This document shows, piece by piece, positions 16,551 through 25,053 of a DNA stretch of 64,000 nt (positions are counted from its first letter, which is position 1; every line of letters begins with the position of its first letter). Below the pieces are notes generated by a model. That model was not told the origin of the DNA. It did not search any database and saw nothing but the letters and a program-made list of their open reading frames with translations. Made by a program: the position numbers and the translations under genes. Source of the DNA: Arsenicibacter rosenii (GTDB taxonomy: Bacteria; Bacteroidota; Bacteroidia; Cytophagales; Spirosomataceae); assembly GCF_001870735.1 (NCBI RefSeq), contig NZ_MORL01000012.1:62001-126000 (forward strand). The letters run 5' to 3'.

Positions 16551-17930
16551 ATGGAACCAACACAAAATCAGGACTTTCAACATGGCTATACCAGTGGTGT
16601 TGAAGGGGTCGACCGGAGCAATTTTGAAGGCTATCTGTCGAGTCAGGTCAATTACGAATGGCTGACTGAGCAGACCCGCTATACCCGTGACGAACTACAG
16701 AAAGTAGAACAAACGCTGGCCGAAGCGACGGAAAACCATAAAACAACCTATAGTCAGTTGCAGGACCATCTCCTGAAACTCAGCGTGCAGTCGGCCCGCA
16801 CGGAACGGCTGAACAACGACCGGAAGGCGATTGACGATGAGCGTGAACGCCTGCAGGCGCGCCGCGATAAAGCATCGCCCGACTACTCCTTACTGGGCGG
16901 ATTATTGTTCCTGGTTGCCGGTATTGCCTTTGTGGCGGGTGACCTGATCATTTCGCACGAAATTGTGGCGTATGCCCTTAACATTCGTGATACCAATGAA
17001 GCCTGGGCATTTGCGGTAGGTCTGGCCATGGTGTCGATCCTGCTCAAACCGGCCTATGACCGGCTCATTGAAAAACCGTATCAGGAGGAGCCTGAAAAAA
17101 ATCGCTCGAAATACGAAAAATTCAAGCTGGCGCTGGCCGTTTTCTCGATCCTGACCCTGGCCGTGCTGGGTTGGTTCCGGTACGAAGCTTACCGGACCGA
17201 TCAGCTAAAGGCGGCGATTAATAAATCGGTACGGCAGCTACAGATTACGGGGGCACCGGTAGATGCCACGGGTGCCGTGCAGGAGTTGAGCCCGGCCGTG
17301 ATGAGCAAAATAGAAAAGCAATTACAGGAGTCGGAAGCGCTTAATATGGTGCTGGTCAACAGCCCGTGGGCGTTGTTGTCATTTGTGCTGAGCGGGATCT
17401 TGTTCGCGCTGGCGGGGGCCGTCTGTCTGGGCATTGCCTTACCGGTCTTGTCGGCCTACTGGTTCCGCTGGTTACAGGCAGATTTGCGGTTCTGGAAGCT
17501 ACGCCGGCGGATGAAGCGGCTGAACAGGGAACTGATTCCGGCTGAGCAGGAACTAGCCGCTCAGCTAACCCGCAAATCGGTGCTGGAGCATGAACTTGTA
17601 CTGTTGCCATCGCTCGATGAGTTGAAAGCCAAACAGCACAGGTTACAGGCCGAACTGCGCGACCTGGTAGCCGAAACCCGCATCAGTCAGACCGATAGCC
17701 GGATTAATAGCTTCAACGACGGCTATGTGAAAGGAGAGGCCGCCCGGGGAGCTATGTCCGACGAAGAATGGCAACAGGTAAAGGCCAGCTATTTTTCGAC
17801 GGCGAACCTGGCGAGCCGCGCTAAATCCGCCTCGCCTGAACGGGCTTTTACGGTGAACGGCAACGGTACCAAAAACGGCCTTCGCCCGCATCAGGCCCTG
17901 CGCAAATTTATTTCAGAAGACCTCTCGTAG
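16551..17930 (+). CDS. Larger coiled-coil membrane protein of unknown function
   Basis: This 459-residue protein starts with a polar segment, then a coiled coil (about 38-108), two hydrophobic segments (about 113-134 and 150-170), a third (about 192-210), a polar stretch, a hydrophobic hairpin (about 270-302) and a second coiled coil (about 310-385). The C-terminal 70 residues are polar and basic. It shares its plan with the protein encoded just upstream. No domain is recognised. A GGCGGAGG sequence about 22 bases before the ATG is purine-rich but too far away to be a normal ribosome site. Its stop codon TAG is part of a palindromic repeat, and a terminator follows. Confidence 0.7.
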   Translation: MEPTQNQDFQHGYTSGVEGVDRSNFEGYLSSQVNYEWLTEQTRYTRDELQKVEQTLAEATENHKTTYSQLQDHLLKLSVQSARTERLNNDRKAIDDERERLQARRDKASPDYSLLGGLLFLVAGIAFVAGDLIISHEIVAYALNIRDTNEAWAFAVGLAMVSILLKPAYDRLIEKPYQEEPEKNRSKYEKFKLALAVFSILTLAVLGWFRYEAYRTDQLKAAINKSVRQLQITGAPVDATGAVQELSPAVMSKIEKQLQESEALNMVLVNSPWALLSFVLSGILFALAGAVCLGIALPVLSAYWFRWLQADLRFWKLRRRMKRLNRELIPAEQELAAQLTRKSVLEHELVLLPSLDELKAKQHRLQAELRDLVAETRISQTDSRINSFNDGYVKGEAARGAMSDEEWQQVKASYFSTANLASRAKSASPERAFTVNGNGTKNGLRPHQALRKFISEDLS

Positions 17931-17979
17931 AGACGCAACATCTTGCGTCTCATTTTCGACAGGCAACATCTTGCGTCTC
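17930..17979. repeat. GAGACGCAA palindrome plus a half copy
   Basis: GAGACGCAA (17930-17938), CATC, TTGCGTCTC (17943-17951) is a perfect inverted repeat. A second copy at 17961-17979 keeps only the right arm (GGCAACATCTTGCGTCTC). The first G of the palindrome is the last base of the TAG stop codon of the preceding gene. A near-identical element overlaps the stop codon at 43245. Confidence 0.8.
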
Positions 17980-17984
17980 ATTCG

Positions 17985-18018
17985 CTCCCCGAAAGGTTAA
18001 AACGCTCGGGGAGTTTTT
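17985..18018 (+). terminator. Intrinsic terminator of the 14.5-18 kb genes
   Basis: CTCCCCGA (17985-17992) pairs with TCGGGGAG (18006-18013), followed by TTTTT. It ends transcription of the coiled-coil pair just before the convergent ceramidase-like gene. Confidence 0.85.
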
Positions 18019-18023
18019 ATGAT

Positions 18024-19559
18024 CTACAGCCTTTTCAACAAACTAACCGCCTCGTGATGAATACGGGGAGCGGTCTCCGGCCCGACTGAGTTAACCTCTC
18101 CATAAGGCGACTTCTGAAGCCCGTACGTAAACGGTGATTCGGTATCCCACTGACTTTTCGGGACAATATAACCCAGCTCATCATTGGCCAGCCCCAGAAC
18201 AAATTTATAGCGACCCTGCATCAGGTTTCGCAGCGGAGGCGTTTCTACTGGCGCGATGCCGAAATCACCTCCTTCGGGCTGTTGCACGCCGCCGTTGGCA
18301 ATTTCCGGATAAAGCTCACCCGGAATGGTCAGGAAACTGGCCAGTGGCCCGGCCGCCGAATTGATCGTGAAACCAGCCATTTCTGTCCGTAGATTACCCC
18401 AACTGCTGTACCCGAATTTCAGCAGGCCGAGGGCAACGCCAAGTTTAAACATGTTGTTGTCGAGCGGCAGTTCAAACGTGTGGGCCAGTAACCGGATATT
18501 GATGGTTGAAACAGCTTTGGTGGTATCGGTTTTCAGCGCGTTCAGGGCTAGATTGGCCAACTGCCTGCCTTCTGCATCGGCTTTTTCAAAGGAAGGTTCC
18601 AGAATCTGCTTACCAGTCCGCGGGTCCTGTACGGGCTGACTGGGATGGGTCGTCATGAGCCCGCCGACACAGCCGGACGCATAGACGACGGTGCCGCCAA
18701 GGTCTTTTTCCAGGTAAGTCCGGACATAGTGCGGGAAGTCGGAGGTGATGTCGAGGTTTTTGCTCCAGAGGGTTTCGGGATGGTTGCCCCAGACAACCAG
18801 CGAGCCCAGTGTACTGTCTTTATCGGCCGCCAGCGCCTGCATCATATACAGCCCGGCATCCTTAACCACCGGCTTACGGGTATCTTTGATCAGCGTGTCG
18901 GCGCCGGTCAGGTCCTGTACAAAACGCAGCCGGGCCGGTTGCAGGCCATTGGCGGCCTCCGTAACCGCCTTCACCACCTGCTGCTCAATAAAGGCCTGAT
19001 AGTCGGCATTGACCCCGGTTTTGAACATACTTTCGCCCCACATACCGAGCATGTCCGGCGCTTCGTGGTTATGCGTACTGCAAACGATGCTGTAGGTAAT
19101 GCCTGCCTCTGCCGGCAGTGCTTTCCGGATGTCGACAACGTTGTTGTGGGAGAGCCCCAGTACATCCACTGCAGCAATGGCCAGCCGTGTTTGCCCGTCA
19201 TCGATCACGACTGCCCGTACCCAGAGATCGTCGTGGATACCGTTGGCGGGTCGTTGGCTATGAAAACCGGCCAGCCAGAACGCGTCAAATTTACCGTTGT
19301 TGTTCCGGTCCTGATAGGTGTCGCCGTCTTCCTCCGAATATTTGGCATCATTGTTTTTATCGGTCCAGGTATCGGGCAGTACGGGTGTTATTTTCAGGGC
19401 GGCAAACCCAACTTTTACGTTTTTGGGGGCCGCCGGTTTTATATCAAGGTTAAGGCTGTAGCCCGGCTGCCGGTCACGGCTACGGTATAAAAACGTGCCA
19501 CCGCAGACAAGCAGCAGCAAGACGATAATCAGCAGAAAAATCCGGAAAAAGGCGCGCAT
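18024..19559 (-). CDS. Ceramidase-like exported or membrane-anchored hydrolase
   Basis: The 511-residue protein has an N-terminal hydrophobic anchor (about 5-24) and then resembles the N-terminal domain of neutral/alkaline non-lysosomal ceramidases. Matching parts include VGFAALKITPV, the CSTHNHEAPDMLG segment with likely zinc-ligand histidines, VVWGNHPET and YASGCVGG. An unusual insert at residues 67-92 carries two acidic loops, DKNNDAKYSEEDGD and DRNNNGKFD, that look like calcium-binding EF-hand/dockerin-type loops. The family cleaves amide bonds of ceramides or related lipids, but the substrate here is not shown. Bacteroidota make sphingolipids, which makes a lipid substrate plausible. It follows the HTCS regulator by 133 bases on the same strand. 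Confidence 0.75.
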   Translation of the reverse strand: MRAFFRIFLLIIVLLLLVCGGTFLYRSRDRQPGYSLNLDIKPAAPKNVKVGFAALKITPVLPDTWTDKNNDAKYSEEDGDTYQDRNNNGKFDAFWLAGFHSQRPANGIHDDLWVRAVVIDDGQTRLAIAAVDVLGLSHNNVVDIRKALPAEAGITYSIVCSTHNHEAPDMLGMWGESMFKTGVNADYQAFIEQQVVKAVTEAANGLQPARLRFVQDLTGADTLIKDTRKPVVKDAGLYMMQALAADKDSTLGSLVVWGNHPETLWSKNLDITSDFPHYVRTYLEKDLGGTVVYASGCVGGLMTTHPSQPVQDPRTGKQILEPSFEKADAEGRQLANLALNALKTDTTKAVSTINIRLLAHTFELPLDNNMFKLGVALGLLKFGYSSWGNLRTEMAGFTINSAAGPLASFLTIPGELYPEIANGGVQQPEGGDFGIAPVETPPLRNLMQGRYKFVLGLANDELGYIVPKSQWDTESPFTYGLQKSPYGEVNSVGPETAPRIHHEAVSLLKRL

Positions 19560-19692
19560 CGGAGCGAAGAGTCAAGGAGTTAGAATAGAGGTAATACGCC
19601 GGAACAGGGGTTGCAGACTATTGCGCAAAACGTATTTATCGCAGTATCGGGAAGTTCCTTGCTCAATCTGCCAGGCAATGTTCCGGCAACGC

Positions 19693-22600
19693 TTAGACGC
19701 CGGTAGGTTCTTTGGTCGGGCGTATTTCGCTGGGGTACACGCCAAATCGTTGCTGGAAGATGCGGGAGAAGTAAGAAACCTGCTGAAAGCCCACGGCATA
19801 GCAGGCTTCTTTGACCGTAGTTACCTTCCCGTTTTCGAGCCATTCCCTGGCCGACTGCAGGCGTATTTCCTGAATAAACTGATTAGGCGTAAAACCTGTA
19901 TTGACTTTAATAAGCCGGTATAGCTGGCGTTCGCTGACGTGGATGAGCTCAGCCAGTGAGCTGTTTCTGAAGTCCGTATCCGACAGATTGGCTTGGATAT
20001 GTTGTTCGAGGGTTATCAGCCAGTTTACCTCCGGTTCGGTTTTGCTTCGGGCAGGTGATTCGCGGTCGTCGGTGGCCAGTTGCCAGGCGTTTTGCTCGCG
20101 GCTACGTTCCAGCAGATTTTCTATACGTGTCAGCAACTCATGGCCGACAAACGGTTTTGTCAGAAAATCGGCTACGCCCAGTTCCAGGATTTTTAACCGC
20201 AGGGTTGTATCTGTCCGGGCAGTGAGCATCATCAGCGGGATTGTCGTCAGCGTGGGATGACTGCGGAGTTGGCCAATCAGCCCCAGACCATCAAGCTCGG
20301 GCATCATCATATCGGTGATAATGAGCTGTGGCAATTCTTCCGGACTGCAATTGGTCAGACAGTCAATTGCCAGCTGTCCGTTAGCGGCTGTTCTGGTCTG
20401 ATAATGAGGCGCTAATAACGATGATATGTAAGCGGCCATATCCAGATTATCTTCCACAATCAGGATCCGGTCATTTGCAGAAACCGGGCGGATTTTGTTT
20501 CGGTGACTGTCGGCACCGGCAGGCTGTAGTGATGTTACCGGTAAGGCCTCCGGTGCAGTGGGTAGGATTGGCGCCGCTACCGGTTGTAGCGGATATGTCA
20601 GCGTAAAGGTGCTGCCAATGCCTGGTGCCGATTCAACGGTCAGCTGTCCACCCCAGAGCCGGCAGAAATCGGCAGCAATGGCCAGGCCAATGCCCGTCCC
20701 GCCCTGCAACGGAACCTCCGCACGGGTCGACTGGTAGTAGCGCTCGAAGATGAACGGCAAATCGCCGGGGTGAATACCCATGCCGGTATCCTGTACTGAA
20801 ATCCGGATTGTATCCGGATCTGTGGTCAGGAAAAGCGTAATCTGTCCCCCTGATTTAGTGAATCGCAGTGCATTGGCAATGAGGTTTTTAAGGATCGTAT
20901 CCACTTTTTCGGCATCCATCAGGCACCATAAGGACGCCTGGCAGATGTCGGTTTTCAACTGGATGCCGTTGTATGCTGCCTGTGCTGCAAACAGGCTAAG
21001 CTGTTGCCTGATTAGTGCGGGCACATCGGTTGGCTTCTCCATAAGCAGAATCTGGCCGGCCTCCGCTTTGGTCAGATCGAGCAGGTTGTTTACCAGGCTC
21101 AGAAGCTGGTTTGCATTGCGTTTCATGACGGTAAGCAGTTCTGCCGCCGTCGGGTCGGTAATCTGCCGGGCAAGGTAGCTGATGGGGCCCAGCAGCAGGG
21201 TCAACGGTGTTCTGAATTCGTGGGTTACGTTGGTAAAGAAGCGGGTTTTGAGTTCGGCGTTCTCCTTAAGGCGGGCCGACTGCTGCTCAATCAGGATTTT
21301 GTCGGCTTCAATATGTTTTGTCCGGCGCAGGACCTCGGCTTCCAGCTGTTCGTTTCGGGCTATCAGCTTTTGTGTACGCCAACGGATAAAAAAGGCACCC
21401 GCCAACAGAGATACAACCAGGCAAGCCAGGTAAAACCATAGCTGTTGATAGAAGGGAGCCAGGGCTACAACCGGTATAGCTAATACGCCGGTAAGCCATT
21501 GGCCACCCGCTGCCTGTACCCGCGTCTCCAGGTGGTATGTGCCGGGGGGCAGGCCGATAATAGGCAGGTCGAGACCAGATTGCACCGCCCACGTATCCTG
21601 CCAGCCACGGATCCGGTACCAAAGCCGGGCATTCTTTGTAAACCGGTAATCGGGTATGGCAAAAGACAGCACAAACGACCGGTCGGTTGGTTGGAGCTGA
21701 ATCTGTTTGTTGGCCAGAAATAGGCTCAGCGTATCCACCATCAGGCCGGTTTTGGTGTCGAGGAGCTGGAAATTAGTCACCAGGAGCGGGGAAGTCTGCG
21801 GTATATCCGCACCGACCCGGTCGGGTCTGAAAGCAGTTATTCCATTAAGGCCGCCCAAAAAGAGCTGTCCGTCGCCTGCCTTCCAGCGAGCCATCAGGTT
21901 AAACTCTTCGTGGGCAATGCCGTCTTTCGGCAAATAGATCTGCACCTGATGCGGGGCGTTTTTCCGGAAACAGACTAATCCGGCGTTCGTTGGCAGCCAG
22001 AGCCGGTTTTTGGCGTCTTCGTCAATGCTGTAGATGGTATTATCCGGTAGTCCCTGCTGCTGCGTAAAAACCTGTGTCTGGCCGGTCCGTTTATCCCAGC
22101 GGATCAGCCCTTCTCCCCGCGTAGCCAGCCAGTAGACCCCCGGTTCATCGTGGTCTGCATGGATCCAGTTAATCCGGGAAGCGGGTAGCTGGTAAGGAGC
22201 AGGGCGTTGGTCACTGTACCGGGCAACAATGCCGCGGCGTGTATCGAGCAGATACAAACCCGACGAAGCGGCTATCCAGACACCACCCGCCTGTTTGTCA
22301 GGAAAAAATCCGTTGATGGCGTTATGGGCCAGTTCCGGAAACCGGTTGTATTGCCTGAAAAGCGAACTTTGCCCGGTTTTCGGGTCAAAAAGGCTCAGGC
22401 CCGATTCGGTGCCAACCCAGAGTATCTGCCGCTCGTCCTGCCAGAGGGCATATACGTAGTTAGTGGTTGGAAGCATATATTCACGGCTTGTTCGGGTTCC
22501 CGGCTCGATCCGGACAAGGCTGCGGGCTCCCGACCAGATAAAACCATCCTTTCCCTGAAGCATGGGATATAATCCCCGTACGGGGTAGTTGTCGGGATCA

Positions 22601-23946
22601 GATACACTCCTGAGTGGCGTATACGCGTTGGTGGTAAGGTTGACCCGCTGCGTGGTCGATGAGTTGACCCATAATTCGTTACCCAGCTGAAGAATGCCAC
22701 GAACCGCGAAACTGGGAAAGGAACTGGATTGGGTGGGCGTATATAAATACCGTCTGAACTGATTTTTTTCGGCTGTGATCAGAAAGAGCCCCTCCGAAGC
22801 ACCTACCCAGACCGAGCCTGTGCGGTCAATAAATAAACTGGTTAGGCCGGTGGCCGTGGCTAAGGGGGGGCCAGCCGCGCGGTCGTCAAAAATGACTCCC
22901 TGCTCCGGGTGCCAGGCAAACAGAACGGTTCTGGTCTTCACCCAGAACAGGTTGCGGGAGGCATCGAAGGTAGCCTGGATATCGGCGAAATTGTCCTGGG
23001 CAGATACCTGAAATAAACCCGCCGGTAGCGTAATAGGCAGGCTACTCAGTTCGCCCGTTGGCGATAACCGGTACAGAAGCCTGTCAAGCCGGGTCGGTTC
23101 CAGATGAGGCCAGGTAGCCGGAGATTCATAACCCAATACTTTGCGGTAGAGGTAAATTGCGCCCTTTTCATCAACGTGTATGGGCGCTAGTTGAGCCGGT
23201 AATGGCCGCTGGCGCAGGAGCTGGCCTTTGGGAGATAGTTCCAGTAAACGGATGCGGTTTGTAATCAGGTCAGACACCGTTGCCAGCAGGGTGCCGCGGC
23301 GTGTTTGATGCAAATGCCGCATGCCGGTATGAGCGGGCAGGCGGTATACGAGCCGGACGGAACCGTTGCTGCCGATCTCCCATATACCCGGGTTTTTGGT
23401 TCCTGTAACAATATACCGGAGCGTTGCGGTTGCCGGATCGGATGATTCGCGGGTAGCTGGCTGAATGGCTTCATGCTGTAATGGAAAGGCTTTTTTAAAG
23501 AGTGAATCAAACAAAACGGGTTGTGACTCTCCCGGAGGCAGTATGGTAATTTGCCGGGATGGTTCCGGGATGCTATTGAAAAACCACTGATTACCGTCTT
23601 GGTCCATTCCTGTGACATCAAATACCAGTGTCGATGGCCGCCGCACTACCGGCTTTACCGCAGGCAGAGGCATAAACCGGGTACCATCGAACCGGTAAGC
23701 ATTCATCATCGTACCGGTCCAGATCAAGCCTGCCTTATCTTGTCCGATGGCCAGCACATTCCGGTTGTCGAAACCCGGCTGTTGCCCGAAGAACTGCATC
23801 CGGAAGATGTAATCAGAAGCCGGCGACGTGGCCTGGGTAACGGACTCCGCATAACCTTGTCCCAGAACCAGTGCATGGTGGGTTAGTACGACAAGCAGAA
23901 AAGCCAGGCAAGCAGCCTGCCGGCAATAATATAGGAAGTAGGCCAT
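19693..23946 (-). CDS. Hybrid two-component system sensor-regulator (HTCS)
   Basis: The single 1417-residue chain has a signal peptide (about 1-28), a periplasmic two-bladed-propeller sensor of many WVGT/LWVGTESGL repeats (to about 745), a Y_Y_Y domain (about 748-820) and a transmembrane segment (about 835-857). Next come a histidine kinase with His near 907 in THEFRTPLTLLLGP and ATPase boxes DTGMGIHPGD and GGTGIGLAIA. A receiver follows, with its phospho-Asp near 1211 in IITDMMMPELDG. The chain ends in an AraC-type DNA-binding domain (about 1315-1405). HTCS proteins sense oligosaccharides or other periplasmic ligands and activate nearby genes. No SusC/SusD pair is present here; the ceramidase-like gene is the nearest same-strand candidate target. 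A TACTTTTG sequence at 24008-24015 (minus strand) may be the -7 box. Confidence 0.95.
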   Translation of the reverse strand: MAYFLYYCRQAACLAFLLVVLTHHALVLGQGYAESVTQATSPASDYIFRMQFFGQQPGFDNRNVLAIGQDKAGLIWTGTMMNAYRFDGTRFMPLPAVKPVVRRPSTLVFDVTGMDQDGNQWFFNSIPEPSRQITILPPGESQPVLFDSLFKKAFPLQHEAIQPATRESSDPATATLRYIVTGTKNPGIWEIGSNGSVRLVYRLPAHTGMRHLHQTRRGTLLATVSDLITNRIRLLELSPKGQLLRQRPLPAQLAPIHVDEKGAIYLYRKVLGYESPATWPHLEPTRLDRLLYRLSPTGELSSLPITLPAGLFQVSAQDNFADIQATFDASRNLFWVKTRTVLFAWHPEQGVIFDDRAAGPPLATATGLTSLFIDRTGSVWVGASEGLFLITAEKNQFRRYLYTPTQSSSFPSFAVRGILQLGNELWVNSSTTQRVNLTTNAYTPLRSVSDPDNYPVRGLYPMLQGKDGFIWSGARSLVRIEPGTRTSREYMLPTTNYVYALWQDERQILWVGTESGLSLFDPKTGQSSLFRQYNRFPELAHNAINGFFPDKQAGGVWIAASSGLYLLDTRRGIVARYSDQRPAPYQLPASRINWIHADHDEPGVYWLATRGEGLIRWDKRTGQTQVFTQQQGLPDNTIYSIDEDAKNRLWLPTNAGLVCFRKNAPHQVQIYLPKDGIAHEEFNLMARWKAGDGQLFLGGLNGITAFRPDRVGADIPQTSPLLVTNFQLLDTKTGLMVDTLSLFLANKQIQLQPTDRSFVLSFAIPDYRFTKNARLWYRIRGWQDTWAVQSGLDLPIIGLPPGTYHLETRVQAAGGQWLTGVLAIPVVALAPFYQQLWFYLACLVVSLLAGAFFIRWRTQKLIARNEQLEAEVLRRTKHIEADKILIEQQSARLKENAELKTRFFTNVTHEFRTPLTLLLGPISYLARQITDPTAAELLTVMKRNANQLLSLVNNLLDLTKAEAGQILLMEKPTDVPALIRQQLSLFAAQAAYNGIQLKTDICQASLWCLMDAEKVDTILKNLIANALRFTKSGGQITLFLTTDPDTIRISVQDTGMGIHPGDLPFIFERYYQSTRAEVPLQGGTGIGLAIAADFCRLWGGQLTVESAPGIGSTFTLTYPLQPVAAPILPTAPEALPVTSLQPAGADSHRNKIRPVSANDRILIVEDNLDMAAYISSLLAPHYQTRTAANGQLAIDCLTNCSPEELPQLIITDMMMPELDGLGLIGQLRSHPTLTTIPLMMLTARTDTTLRLKILELGVADFLTKPFVGHELLTRIENLLERSREQNAWQLATDDRESPARSKTEPEVNWLITLEQHIQANLSDTDFRNSSLAELIHVSERQLYRLIKVNTGFTPNQFIQEIRLQSAREWLENGKVTTVKEACYAVGFQQVSYFSRIFQQRFGVYPSEIRPTKEPTGV

Positions 23947-24042
23947 CGCCTGTATGTTTTAACGTTGTTGTTACGGTAACGCCTTTTCTAAGGCTACAAT
24001 TAGTTACCAAAAGTAAGGAAAGTAACCATATGTTCCTGCGTA

Positions 24043-24786
24043 GCCGCAGAATCAGTCTACGTTTTTATGGGCTACAGTGCCGGGCGTATTTGCCGTTGGC
24101 AATACGGTTTATGTGGCCACTACCGGCGGGTGGCGGTTTGAGCATCTCAACCGATGGGGGGAAATACGTTTATCAACAGAAATACGACCAACGGACTGAA
24201 TGGTAATTCGCCCAATAAGGTATTTGTAGGCAACAATATTTATGTTGGCGGGAATGGTTTATCCATGTGTGATGAACCACTTCCCTGCTCACTGACCGTG
24301 ACTGCTGCTCCCGATTCACAAACAATAACCTCTGGCGGCTCAGCCACGCTGACAGCCTCGGGTGCGGATAGCTACACCTGGAGCAACGGATCAACAGATA
24401 ACCCGCTGGTCTTGACCAATGTTACCTCGGCCACAACGCTCTCGGTAACGGGAGTGACGGGAACCTGTTCGGCCACGGCTTCGGCTACAATCAGTGTAAC
24501 GGCTGCCTTGTCAGTAACCAGTCCGGCAATCGATCAGCCATTGCTGGTACTGAGCGCCGGCAACTGTCCCGTTACCTTTACAGGACAGGGGTGGGGCAAC
24601 CGATTTGTCATCACCAGCAACAGCGGATATGTGTTCAGTACGGTTTTCCGGAATTTTAGTTTGGGCAACAACCTGACGGCACCGGGCATCAACAAGCCGG
24701 GCACGTATACGGTAACGGCCTATGGCGATCCCGGACAAACCCCGGTTAGTTATTCGTTTTTAGTGACCGGAACGGGCTGCAACTGA
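24043..24786 (+). pseudogene. Truncated, frame-broken remnant of a propeller/Ig-like surface protein
   Basis: Joining three frames gives a continuous BNR-propeller-like sequence: AAESVYV, then WATVPGVFAVGNTVYVATT, then GGLSISTDGG, then NTFINRNTTNG and onward. Each frame change sits at a short run (T5 near 24062-24066, G3 at 24128-24130, G6 near 24156-24161), as if one extra base had been gained three times. No start codon or signal peptide precedes it, so the 5' end is missing. The open part, 24154-24786 (210 residues), continues with repeat sequence, an Ig-like domain (SGGSATLTASGADSYTWSNG) and a Cys-containing C-terminal domain. Probably a decayed T9SS-type cell-surface gene; three sequencing errors in runs are an alternative. 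Confidence 0.6.
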
Positions 24787-24908
24787 TCGTGCTGAATCGC
24801 TTATAATGCCCCTAACCCGCATTGGTTGTCACAGACACCATAGTCTCGGGTTGGGGCATTTTGCGTTTATGATCATACCGTGGAAAAGGTAGGGTTGACA
24901 GTCATTTC

Positions 24909-24956
24909 CGCACAAAACTCTGTGCGAAAAATAACATGCTGTGCGGTTTCGCACAG
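24909..24956 (+). promoter_or_regulatory. Two dyads with TGTGCG half-sites, likely activator binding sites
   Basis: Site 1 is CGCACA-N6-TGTGCG (24909-24926). Site 2 is CTGTGCG-N4-CGCACAG (24939-24956), perfect over 7-base arms. They lie about 55-100 bases upstream of a sigma-54 promoter, the usual place for NtrC-family enhancer sites. The operon downstream encodes such an activator, so these are its probable targets. Confidence 0.65.
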
Positions 24957-25009
24957 GCAATAAGTCTCTTGGTTGGTAGAAGTGTGCTGATAATTAATGT
25001 ATTATGGTT

Positions 25010-25024
25010 TGGCACTGCGTTGGC
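25010..25024 (+). promoter_or_regulatory. Sigma-54 (RpoN) promoter of the efflux operon
   Basis: TGGCAC-TGCGT-TGGC has a perfect -24 element and exact GG-N10-GC spacing, with one mismatch in the -12 element (TGGC for TTGC). Transcription would begin near 25036, about 18 bases before the ATG at 25054. The operon encodes its own sigma-54 activator. Confidence 0.72.
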
Positions 25025-25053
25025 TAATAGATATGGCGTAACGCAACAAATCA

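Noticed and set aside
18645-19490. Plus-strand open frame of 281 codons within the ceramidase-like gene
   Set aside because: The minus-strand enzyme is well supported; the plus frame is a by-product of codon bias.
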